The translations under genes were made by a program, and so were the position numbers. This document shows, piece by piece, positions 15,261 through 21,481 of a stretch of 21,481 nt of DNA. This DNA is from CAYLNH01 sp964384625 (lineage in GTDB: Bacteria > Verrucomicrobiota > Lentisphaeria > JABSQK01). Below the pieces are notes generated by a model that worked only from the letters and a program-made list of their open reading frames with translations, had not been told where the DNA came from and made no database searches. Each line of letters starts with the position of its first letter. Positions within the stretch are counted from its first letter, which is position 1. The stretch is from NCBI GenBank assembly GCA_964384625.1, contig CAYLNH010000110.1, positions 1-21,481 of the forward strand, written 5' to 3'.

Positions 15261-16670
15261 ATGAGTGAAAACAACGCCGCTTTAGTCAGGGAATTGGTCA
15301 ATCGGATCGCTTCGGTAACCGGCCGGAATCGGTCCGAAGTTCGCGACCTCTTGAAGCAACTGCCCGACGACCAGCTCGCTGGTCTGGCAGCCTTGCCGGA
15401 CATCGAACTGCTGGGACAAGGCACGGAAGTTCTGGAACGCGCCGCCATGGGGCACTTCTCCGGAAAACCGGCCGTCAATGCCGCCGACCTGGCGGTGGAA
15501 GCCGCCGCTGCGCGGCGGGCGGCCGCATCGCAGCATACCGCGGAACCGCAGGACCAGGCCGTCGTTGATTTCAATGAGAACACGAAGGAAATCAACATTG
15601 GCTTCCAACAGGAGACGGATGGGGAAGCAGGGACGAAAACCGCCAAACTGAATAAGGTCTGGCTCGTCGGCGGCGCTGTCGGCGTCGGGCTGGCTTTCGT
15701 GTTGGTGATCATCCTGGTCATTGTCGTGCTGCAGCCGCCCCCGCCCCCGGACAAGACGGAAGAGGAACTGGCACAGGAACACGCCCGCAGAATTGCGCGC
15801 CTGCCCCCCCTGCCGCCGCCGCCGGAGTGCGTCGCGATCACCCATCCCTGGGCCTATGCCGTCGCCGGGACAGGCAAACAGCGGATCGAACGGCGAGGGT
15901 TGTTTGCCGACCATAAAGGGGAGCTCACCATCGAGTTGTGGCTCAAGTTCGACAACCCGGCCGGCGTCAACCACGTCTACCTCCGCAACGGCGAAGGCGA
16001 TGTCCAGTTCGAATTAGGCTGCCAACGCGTCCGCAACAATCTGACCGCGTATTTTACCATCCCCCAGGCGATGTCTGACGATGACCCGAAGGCCTGGACT
16101 GTACTGCCGCAGGATGCCGACGGCTGGCTGCATCTGTATGGTTCCTATGATCTGCCCGGTTCCATTGACGACCCGCCGATCATGCGGCTCTACGTCAACG
16201 GCAGACGGAAAGCGCGGGAACGGGGCTCCGGCAGGCGGCCGCGCTTTACTTGCGACTCCTATGTGCTGCACTGGGACCTGGCGGCCGACAGCAAAGTCGT
16301 TTTCGACGCCGTTCGGATCTCCGCGGACCGCATCCGGCCCGAAAAGATTCTGCCGGCTGCCGGCGCGGCTGTTCGCGACGATACCCGGGCCTTGCTGCAG
16401 TTCGACAAATTCGATGTCGGCATCACCGCCGACCGGCTGGAACCGCAGATCGACATCAACCTCAGCGGCGGAACGTTTGTCGCCTCCGGCCCGGCCGTTG
16501 ACATGATCGTGCCGGACGAGGCGCCGGCCGAATTCCTGGATGCCCTCGGCAAGTACAAGGACGTAGCTTATCGCGAGAAATACGAGCGCGAATGGCCCCG
16601 GCTCAGTGAGCTCGACCGCAAGCGCTTCCTCCGGGGCCTGCGCCGCGGCCGCTGGCCGCCGGCGGAATAG
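15261..16670 (+). CDS. Single-pass membrane protein with LamG-like domain
   Basis: A 469-residue protein. Residues 1 to about 125 are hydrophilic, helical and Ala/Glu-rich. One transmembrane segment follows (about 134-157: VWLVGGAVGVGLAFVLVIIL...), then a proline-rich stretch (QPPPPPD, LPPLPPPPE). Residues about 190-370 look like a concanavalin A/LamG-type jelly roll: GELTIELWLKFDNP, HVYLRNGEGDVQFELG, DGWLHLYGSYD and IMRLYVNGRRK are the classic strand pattern. The N-terminus is probably cytoplasmic and the LamG part extracytoplasmic. The end is basic (RFLRGLRRGRW). ATG 15261 is chosen over TTG 15252; no strong ribosome-binding site is seen. Function unknown: ligand-binding or adhesion are inferences from the fold. 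Confidence 0.87.
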   Translation: MSENNAALVRELVNRIASVTGRNRSEVRDLLKQLPDDQLAGLAALPDIELLGQGTEVLERAAMGHFSGKPAVNAADLAVEAAAARRAAASQHTAEPQDQAVVDFNENTKEINIGFQQETDGEAGTKTAKLNKVWLVGGAVGVGLAFVLVIILVIVVLQPPPPPDKTEEELAQEHARRIARLPPLPPPPECVAITHPWAYAVAGTGKQRIERRGLFADHKGELTIELWLKFDNPAGVNHVYLRNGEGDVQFELGCQRVRNNLTAYFTIPQAMSDDDPKAWTVLPQDADGWLHLYGSYDLPGSIDDPPIMRLYVNGRRKARERGSGRRPRFTCDSYVLHWDLAADSKVVFDAVRISADRIRPEKILPAAGAAVRDDTRALLQFDKFDVGITADRLEPQIDINLSGGTFVASGPAVDMIVPDEAPAEFLDALGKYKDVAYREKYEREWPRLSELDRKRFLRGLRRGRWPPAE

Positions 16671-16696
16671 CTGCAGCCTACGGCGGAAAGGGTTGG

Positions 16697-16733
16697 GGCG
16701 GCATCCAGCTTCAGGATGCCCGCCTTTTCTTTC
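16697..16733 (+). terminator. Rho-independent terminator
   Basis: GGCGGCATCC (16697-16706), a 7-base loop, then GGATGCCCGCC (16714-16724, one bulged C) and TTTTCTTTC. It lies 27 bases past the stop of the LamG-like gene. Confidence 0.75.
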
Positions 16734-16890
16734 TGGTGTCCGATGAAGCCGCCCGTCAGCTCGTCTGACAGGTGAATCTGGTCTCCAGCCGGCCTCTGGC
16801 ACGTACCTCTTACACCGTTTGCTTCCGGAGCCCCTCCGGCCGGCAATGTGCGGTTCCGAAAAAGCTCTGATCAAGCTCGTGTGCGGCAAT

Positions 16891-16926
16891 AAAAAAGCCG
16901 CCGTCCGAGAGAACTCGAACGGCGGC
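16891..16926 (-). terminator. Rho-independent terminator for corrinoid gene
   Basis: On the minus strand GCCGCCGT and ACGGCGGC (16919-16926 and 16897-16904) form a perfect 8-bp stem with an inner CGAG/CTCG extension. Six U residues follow (16896-16891). It lies about 42 bases past the corrinoid gene stop. Confidence 0.85.
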
Positions 16927-16967
16927 CTGTAAACATGCTTCAACCGGCTGTGAGCCGGTATCCGTGA

Positions 16968-17603
16968 CTACTTGCCCAAGAGCTTGCGAGCTTCGGTCAC
17001 GGCGGAGTTGGCGTTGTCGCCGTAACCGTCGGCGCCGATTTCTTCGGCATACTGCTGGGTTACGGGGGCGCCGCCGATGATGACCTTAACCTTGTCGCGG
17101 GCGCCGGCTTCGGCCAGCGCATCGATGGTGGTCTTCATGGACGGCATGGTGGTCGTCAGCAAGGCGGAGAGACAAACGACGTTGGCGTTCTTCTCGTTTA
17201 CCGCTTCGACAAACTTCTCGGGAGCGACGTCGACGCCAAGGTCAACAATCTCGAACCCGGCGCCCTCCAGCATGGAAGCGACGAGGTTCTTACCGATGTC
17301 GTGCAGGTCGCCCTTGACCGTGCCGATGGCGACGGTGCCGGCGGGCTCGGCGCCGGAAGCGGCGAGCTGCGGCTTGACGAGCTCGAGCGCGGATTTCATC
17401 GCCCGGGCGGCGATCAGCAGCTCCGGCACGAAAAACTCGTTACACTCGAAGCGACGGCCGACTTCGTCCATCGCCGGGATCATCCCCTCGTTGACAATTT
17501 TCTGCGCCTCGATGTCATCGCCAAGCGCTGCTTCGGTGACTGCGATTGCCTTCTTCTGATCACCATTCAGGATTGCGTCGTAAAGTTCCTGAAGATCTGC
17601 CAT
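16968..17603 (-). CDS. Corrinoid-binding methyltransferase subunit
   Basis: A 211-residue cobalamin-binding protein of the MtaC/MtbC/MttC type: it carries the methyl group on a corrinoid between a substrate methyltransferase and an acceptor methyltransferase. Residues 1 to about 85 are the helical cap domain (ELYDAILNGD, MIPAMDEVGRRFECNEFFVPELL). Residues about 90-211 are the Rossmann-like B12 domain with GTVKGDLHDIGKNLV; H101 is the lower cobalt ligand in the DxHxxG motif. The other B12 motifs SALLTTTM and IIGGAPVT are also present. It is cytoplasmic. ATG 17603 is preceded by GAAGGAAAGGG; the longer frame from 17714 overlaps the promoter. It lies in the same orientation downstream of the BtuB-like gene, with its own predicted promoter and terminator. 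The methyl donor cannot be told: no MtxB-type partner is in the window. Confidence 0.95.
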   Translation of the reverse strand: MADLQELYDAILNGDQKKAIAVTEAALGDDIEAQKIVNEGMIPAMDEVGRRFECNEFFVPELLIAARAMKSALELVKPQLAASGAEPAGTVAIGTVKGDLHDIGKNLVASMLEGAGFEIVDLGVDVAPEKFVEAVNEKNANVVCLSALLTTTMPSMKTTIDALAEAGARDKVKVIIGGAPVTQQYAEEIGADGYGDNANSAVTEARKLLGK

Positions 17604-17697
17604 GACTGGTACCCTTTCCTTCTCTGGGTGTGTGAGGGCCCCGACTGCCGCCTCGGCAGACAGGTCGCATCCGGCTCCAGCACGGCCAGCACCAAAA

Positions 17698-17742
17698 GCA
17701 GATGCGGTGCCCAACGCGTCCTAGTATAGGCACCGTATCTGC
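17698..17742. promoter_or_regulatory. 13-bp inverted repeat around corrinoid-gene promoter
   Basis: GCAGATGCGGTGC (17698-17710) and GCACCGTATCTGC (17730-17742) are inverted repeats matching at 12 of 13 positions, 19 bases apart, and they flank the predicted -10 box. In the btuB transcript the same bases could fold into a stem with TTTTGG after it, so it may be an operator, a weak btuB terminator, or both. Confidence 0.5.
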
Positions 17743-17750
17743 TCTTACAA
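17723..17750 (-). promoter_or_regulatory. Predicted promoter of the corrinoid protein gene
   Basis: On the minus strand TTGTAA (17750-17745) and TATACT (17728-17723) are 16 bases apart, with 4 of 6 and 5 of 6 consensus matches. The leader to ATG 17603 would be about 113 bases. The -10 lies inside the short palindrome CCTAGTATAGG (17720-17730). Confidence 0.5.
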
Positions 17751-17804
17751 CTGCTCGATTCGAAAAACGAACTCGGTTTCTGGGGCTTCGATCCCGCCTC
17801 CCGA

Positions 17805-19778
17805 TCAGAATGTCGCTTTGGCGCCGAGGTAATACGAACGCTCCGGCATGCCGTAGCTCCAGGCCGTTTCGTACTCCTCGTTCGTGATGTTCTCGACGCG
17901 CCCGAACAGCTGCAGACGGGAGCTGACATCGACCGTTGCACCGAGATTCATGAGGAAGTATTTGTCCAGTTCTTCCACCGCGTTGCCTTCGGCATCCAGG
18001 GAACCGCTGTACGCATCGCGGTCGCCGACCCAGTGCATGTCCAGGTTCAGCGTCAGCCGTTCAACCCGATACGTCGTCGTCAACAGAAACTTGTTCATGG
18101 GCCGGCGGATCAGACGTTCGCCTTCATCGTCCTCGGTGTCCGTGTGGGTGTAGTTCAGCACGAACCCGAGGCTTTCGGTCGCCTGCAGTTTGAGGAAGGC
18201 CTCCACCCCCTTGATGTCCGTATCGCCCTTGATCTGGTTGTAGCCGCCATACATCGAGATGTGGGTTGCCGTTGGATCCCAGTCGATCATATCCTGGTAC
18301 TCGGTGAAGAAATAGGTGGCGCCGAAGCGAACTTTGTCGTCGGCAACGCCCTGTTCAAAGCCGACATCCCAGCCTTTGCTTTCTTCCGGCTCCAGCGTTT
18401 CGCTGCCGTAGACCGAGTACAGCTCAAACAGCGAAGGCGCGCGCAGACCCGTGCCAAAGGACCCCTTGATCTTGGTATTCGTTGCCGCGATCGTATAGGC
18501 TGCAGCCATCCGCCAGGTGATGTACTCACCAAAACGGTCGTGTCGGTCGTACCTGGCGCCGGTCAGGATGTAGAGACCTTCAAAATCAATCTCGTTCTGC
18601 AGCCAGACGCTGCGGGTATCGGCGTTTTCGTGGATGTCATCCCCGTTCTCGATGAACTCACGATAGTATTCACCACCCAACGTAATCGTGTCGTGCGGCA
18701 GGTTCAGGTTGCCCTGCCAGCCGTAGCTCTCGGTTTTGCCGGTGTAGTCGTAGCTGCGTGAACCGTTGACATCGTAGCCCTGCCGGGCCAGATCCGTGTG
18801 GGAAACGTAGATGTTCGAGTCGAACAGACCATCGGCAAACCGATTGTGGATGTCAGCCCGGATCATGTTTTCGTCCGTATGGAGTTCGTCTTTGTGTTCG
18901 CCGTCCGGGTACGCAGTGGGCGGCAACCACCACATGATGGGGTCCGTCTGGAACTCGTCACCGGCATAGCCCGGGCCGTACTGATCGGTTTCCGACTCGC
19001 TCTCGGTCTGGCGACCGGTCAGCTTGATGTCGAAGCTATCCGTGAAGAAATACTGCAGGCTGAGCGAGTACGTGCGGTTCCGGTAAACGTCGTGCTCGTC
19101 AGTATTGCTGTCTTTCGGCAAGTCACCGTTGTTTGCGTCCGCGATGGAATACCCGCCGCGGCCCCAGTAACTGGCGGAAAGCGAGTAGCGCAGGCGGTCG
19201 ATTTGCCCGGAACTGGCAACTGTACTGCGGAAGGTTTTGAACGAACCGCCTTCCACCGTGATCGAGGCGCCCGGCTTCCCCGTCCCCTTCTTGGTGATGA
19301 TATTGATCACGCCCGCAGTTGCGTTGCTGCCGTACAGCACGCTCTGCGGCCCGCGCACAATCTCGATGCGGTCGATGTTGTCCACCGTCAAATGGTCCAT
19401 AAACGGATTGCGGTTGGAGGCGGCCGGATCGTTGTAGGGTACACCGTCGATCAGCAGCAGCGTGTTCTTCGAGTCGGCGCCGCGAATGAACACACTGGTC
19501 GTAGTGCCGGGGCCGCCGTTGCGGGAGATGTCAATGCCCGGCTGGTTCTGCAGGACCTCCGCCACCGTCCGATGGCCCTTGGCGGCAATCTCCTTCGCGG
19601 TGATCACCGTTACAGAGTTCGCCACCTTCTTCTCGTCCTGGGCTGTTCGACTGGCCGTGACGACGACGTTGCCCATCTCAACGGCGTCCTCGTCTTTGTC
19701 CTGTGCGATGCAAAACGGGGTCCACACCATTGCTGCGATCGCCACCATCACCCACCACCGGTTCCGCTGCCTGCGCAT
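17805..19778 (-). CDS. btuB: TonB-dependent vitamin B12 receptor, BtuB-like
   Basis: A 657-residue outer-membrane receptor that would import cobalamin or other corrinoids with TonB energy. It has a signal peptide (MRRQRNRWWVMVAIAAMVWT..., cleavage near residue 25-26) and a TonB box in VEMGNVVVTASR (33-44). The plug domain follows (VANSVTVITAKEIAAKG, then QNQPGIDISRNGG and RIEIVRGPQSVLYGS), then a 22-strand-type barrel ending in the aromatic terminus SYYLGAKATF. Length fits BtuB (about 600-660). ATG 19778 is preceded by AAAGGAG; the longer frame from 19859 crosses the terminator hairpin and is not credible. The specific B12 assignment rests on the cobalamin riboswitch directly upstream and on the two corrinoid-enzyme genes on either side. 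The sequence also resembles other TonB receptors of the siderophore class. Confidence 0.93.
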   Translation of the reverse strand: MRRQRNRWWVMVAIAAMVWTPFCIAQDKDEDAVEMGNVVVTASRTAQDEKKVANSVTVITAKEIAAKGHRTVAEVLQNQPGIDISRNGGPGTTTSVFIRGADSKNTLLLIDGVPYNDPAASNRNPFMDHLTVDNIDRIEIVRGPQSVLYGSNATAGVINIITKKGTGKPGASITVEGGSFKTFRSTVASSGQIDRLRYSLSASYWGRGGYSIADANNGDLPKDSNTDEHDVYRNRTYSLSLQYFFTDSFDIKLTGRQTESESETDQYGPGYAGDEFQTDPIMWWLPPTAYPDGEHKDELHTDENMIRADIHNRFADGLFDSNIYVSHTDLARQGYDVNGSRSYDYTGKTESYGWQGNLNLPHDTITLGGEYYREFIENGDDIHENADTRSVWLQNEIDFEGLYILTGARYDRHDRFGEYITWRMAAAYTIAATNTKIKGSFGTGLRAPSLFELYSVYGSETLEPEESKGWDVGFEQGVADDKVRFGATYFFTEYQDMIDWDPTATHISMYGGYNQIKGDTDIKGVEAFLKLQATESLGFVLNYTHTDTEDDEGERLIRRPMNKFLLTTTYRVERLTLNLDMHWVGDRDAYSGSLDAEGNAVEELDKYFLMNLGATVDVSSRLQLFGRVENITNEEYETAWSYGMPERSYYLGAKATF

Positions 19779-19805
19779 TCCTGCTCTCCTTTGTTTTCCG
19801 ACAAT

Positions 19806-19839
19806 AAAAAAAGCCGATACCCGCGAACGGGTATCGGCT
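19806..19839 (-). terminator. Riboswitch-linked terminator in btuB leader
   Basis: On the minus strand AGCCGATACCCG-UUCG-CGGGTATCGGCT is a perfect 12-bp stem (19839-19828 with 19823-19812) with a UUCG tetraloop, followed by seven U residues (19812-19806). It sits between the riboswitch and the btuB start, so it is the likely off-state terminator of the switch. Confidence 0.85.
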
Positions 19840-19916
19840 GATATGAAATCCGGCGACAATCTGCGACTGGCGCAAGATTGTCCACGGCGCCTGGCTCTTC
19901 AACCGAACATCTCTTC

Positions 19917-20090
19917 CGCGGAGATCCTCGTATGTTCAGGGTGTTCTGACTTGCGGGCCTACTTGCCGGCCTTCCCACTCTCTCGAGCAGTGGCTGTTCG
20001 GCGTTCGCTCCCGCTCACAGCGGCGCGACCGTCCCGGATTTTCACCGGGTTCCCCTGCGACCGGTTTGTCTCTCCGGCCATTTCGGGCGC
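19917..20090 (-). ncRNA. Cobalamin riboswitch upstream of btuB
   Basis: Conserved cobalamin-riboswitch blocks occur in the right order on the minus strand: GGGAACCCGGTGAAAATCC (about 20054-20036), then GGGACGG, GCCGCTGTGAGCGGG (20024-20010), GCCACTG (19994-19988), GTGGGAAGGCC (about 19979-19969), and the B12 box CGCAAGTCAGAACACCCTG (19955-19937). Outer limits are estimated. Binding of adenosylcobalamin or a related corrinoid would favour the U-tract terminator 3' of it and shut off btuB, the usual arrangement for corrinoid-importer genes. Confidence 0.93.
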
Positions 20091-20173
20091 AATTCACCAA
20101 AGTGAACTGCAATTAAGGGCACGAAGATAGTCAGGCTAAACGCGCCTGCAAGACCGTACCGCACAAAAAACTC

Positions 20174-20212
20174 AAAAAAAAGATCCCGACCGCAATTGCT
20201 GCGGCCGGGATC
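20174..20212 (-). terminator. Rho-independent terminator of methyltransferase gene
   Basis: On the minus strand GATCCCGGCCGC and GCGGTCGGGATC (20212-20201 with 20193-20182) form a 12-bp stem with one G-U pair and a 7-base loop, followed by eight U residues (20181-20174). It lies 21 bases past the stop, so this gene ends before the btuB leader. Confidence 0.88.
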
Positions 20213-20233
20213 GGTCAAATCTCGGTACGTGAA

Positions 20234-21253
20234 CTACTTCAGTTTGCCGTCGCGATAGGCGCTGATGTACGCCATGCCGAACATGTCTTCGCCCACCAGC
20301 ACGGCTTTCGCCAGCTGGAACTTTTCCGACTCCGGATCCAGTGCTTCGATCGAAGACATCGGGATCACGGCCGGGTCGATGATGCCGCCGTCGGTGCCGG
20401 CTTCCATGCAAAGCCAGATGAAAACCTGGTTCAACAGCTTACGGCTCGGCATGCCGAAGGAGATGTTGCTCAGGCCGCCGTTGAAGTGGCATTCCGGAAA
20501 CTCCGCCTTCGCCTGACTCGTCGAATCCAGGAAGTGCTTGCCGTTCATCGAGTCCGTGCTGATCGGCAGGACCAGCGGGTCCAGGTGCATCTTACTTCTG
20601 GCGATCCCGGCCGCTTCCGCCTTGGCGATGATCGCGCGGAAGTTCGTCAGGCGGCCTTCAACGTCCGCCGGCAGATCAGCCTTGCCCGCGGCGCTGACAA
20701 TCGCATCCGCGTCATACTGCTTGACGACATCAATCACGTCCTCGCGTTCCAGGCTGATGGAGTTGACCATCGCCGGACCAAGCTCCTTCCGGCAGTTCTC
20801 CAGGCCGGTCGACAGTGTCTTCGGGTTGGATGAGTCGATCGACAGCGGCGTGTCGTACCGTTCGCTAAGGAACTTCGTCAGCCAGTCCATGATCTCGACG
20901 GTGGCCGCGCTGTCCGACGAATACTCGTCGACGTTGACGTCGAGGAAGGTTGCGCCCTTGTTGATCTGGCGTTCGGCAACGTAGCAGAGGTACTCCTCGC
21001 CGATCTTCTGATCGTCCGCCGAACCATTCAGTGCCTGGTGGATCGCGAGCGCGACGTGCTTGCACTTGCCCTTCTCGTAATCCGGCGAGACCTCGCCCCA
21101 ATTCGCCGGCACAAGCAAATGCCGCTCTTCGCCGTCAACCTTGAATTTGACGGCTTCTTTGCCGTCGACTTCGGTCATCTTGATCCCGCCCCGTTTGACC
21201 ATGCGCGTGCAGTGAATGTTCTCGCCCACGATGATGAAGTTGCTGCAATCCAT
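20234..21253 (-). CDS. Methyltetrahydrofolate:corrinoid methyltransferase-like protein
   Basis: A 339-residue cytoplasmic TIM-barrel protein of the pterin-binding (DHPS-like) family, as in AcsE, MtvA and the MetH folate domain. It would move a methyl group between a corrinoid protein and tetrahydrofolate. Motifs: IVGENIH (residues 8-14), FLDVNVDE (103-110, with D105 and N107), LSIDSSNPK (137-145, D140 and N143), NSISLE (164-169), HLDPLVLP (223-230, D225) and GGLSNISFGMPSRKLLN (259-275, N263), the usual pterin and catalytic positions. At 339 residues it exceeds AcsE (about 262 aa) mainly through an extra stretch at residues 15-80, absent from the compact enzymes. ATG 21253 is preceded by GGAAGGA; an in-frame start at 21394 would add sequence lacking similarity and overlap the promoter. 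The corrinoid protein 2.6 kb downstream is a likely partner. Confidence 0.92.
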   Translation of the reverse strand: MDCSNFIIVGENIHCTRMVKRGGIKMTEVDGKEAVKFKVDGEERHLLVPANWGEVSPDYEKGKCKHVALAIHQALNGSADDQKIGEEYLCYVAERQINKGATFLDVNVDEYSSDSAATVEIMDWLTKFLSERYDTPLSIDSSNPKTLSTGLENCRKELGPAMVNSISLEREDVIDVVKQYDADAIVSAAGKADLPADVEGRLTNFRAIIAKAEAAGIARSKMHLDPLVLPISTDSMNGKHFLDSTSQAKAEFPECHFNGGLSNISFGMPSRKLLNQVFIWLCMEAGTDGGIIDPAVIPMSSIEALDPESEKFQLAKAVLVGEDMFGMAYISAYRDGKLK

Positions 21254-21284
21254 GGTTGATCCTTCCCTTGGTTTCGATTCGTGT

Positions 21285-21299
21285 CCAGTATCATACTGG
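21285..21299. promoter_or_regulatory. Perfect palindrome overlapping the -10 box
   Basis: CCAGTAT-C-ATACTGG is a perfect 15-base inverted repeat that covers the predicted -10 box of the methyltransferase promoter. This is the usual place for a repressor operator. No regulator gene is in the window. Confidence 0.45.
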
Positions 21300-21317
21300 C
21301 CTGTGCCCCGCGGTAAA
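21290..21317 (-). promoter_or_regulatory. Predicted promoter of methyltransferase gene
   Basis: On the minus strand TTTACC (21317-21312) and TATGAT (21295-21290) are 16 bases apart, with 4 of 6 and 5 of 6 consensus matches. Transcription would start near 21283, about 30 bases before ATG 21253. Confidence 0.5.
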
Positions 21318-21412
21318 GACGCGATCCAAAAAACAGTTGTACCGGGCCCACTGGTGGGGCGCATGTCGCTTCCGTAGGTCTTTTCTGCCAACAATTGGCT
21401 CGATCATACGAC

Positions 21413-21434
21413 CCCAGGCGGTTTACCCGCCTGG
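21413..21434. other. Stable GC-rich hairpin at window edge
   Basis: CCAGGCGGG-TTTA-CCCGCCTGG is a perfect 9-bp stem with a 4-base loop and no U-tract on either strand. It could be the end signal of a gene outside the window or a repeat. The rest of 21318-21481 shows no gene. Confidence 0.4.
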
Positions 21435-21481
21435 TGAAGAAGTTCATTAGTGGCTGCAAGCCCTCACCCCTCACCCTGCTT

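Noticed and set aside
18033..19841. Plus-strand open frames opposite btuB
   Set aside because: They are antisense to a receptor with plug, TonB box and barrel features, and have no motifs.
21254..21400. A second riboswitch upstream of the methyltransferase gene
   Set aside because: The conserved cobalamin, SAM or THF riboswitch blocks are not visible; the predicted leader is only about 30 bases, too short for one.

Overview
This is a GC-rich bacterial chromosome segment with no rRNA, tRNA or CRISPR that I can recognise. A TonB-dependent outer-membrane receptor, a lipoprotein and secreted proteins indicate a Gram-negative cell envelope. The mix of a GH42 glycosidase, a CBM9-like lipoprotein, a membrane-anchored LamG-like protein, an AcsE-like methyltransferase and palindromic intergenic repeats suggests the PVC superphylum (planctomycete, lentisphaerota or kiritimatiellota-like). 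That placement is inference, not something the sequence proves.

Layout. Positions 1-330 hold the end of a truncated IS630-family element, followed by a cluster of small palindromic repeats (361-449). A two-gene minus-strand operon follows (4977 to 691): a GH42 beta-galactosidase and an unrecognised 763-residue protein, both apparently cytoplasmic. On the plus strand, 5388-10329 carries a likely operon: a promoter, a small unknown protein, a GDP-mannose-3,5-epimerase-like SDR enzyme, a glycosyltransferase-like protein and a large CBM9/beta-propeller lipoprotein. From 14877 down to 10459 a minus-strand series encodes a UV-damage endonuclease (UVDE family), an overlapping Fpg/Nei-type glycosylase with Ser in place of the catalytic Pro, an APC permease fused to a PTS EIIA-like domain, and a small secreted protein with an acidic tail. 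A divergent plus-strand gene (15261-16670), with its own promoter and terminator, encodes a single-pass membrane LamG-like protein.

The most coherent system is the right-hand 4.4 kb, all on the minus strand: a pterin-binding methyltransferase of the methyl-THF:corrinoid type (21253-20234), a cobalamin riboswitch with a terminator in front of a BtuB-like receptor (20090-17805), and a corrinoid-binding methyltransferase subunit (17603-16968). The methyltransferase and corrinoid genes have their own recognisable promoter-like elements and U-tract terminators. Dyad symmetry overlaps or flanks both promoters. Together they look like a corrinoid uptake plus methyl-transfer module linking an unknown methyl donor to tetrahydrofolate. 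The substrate-specific methyltransferase and the corrinoid activase are not in the window, so the substrate cannot be read from the sequence.
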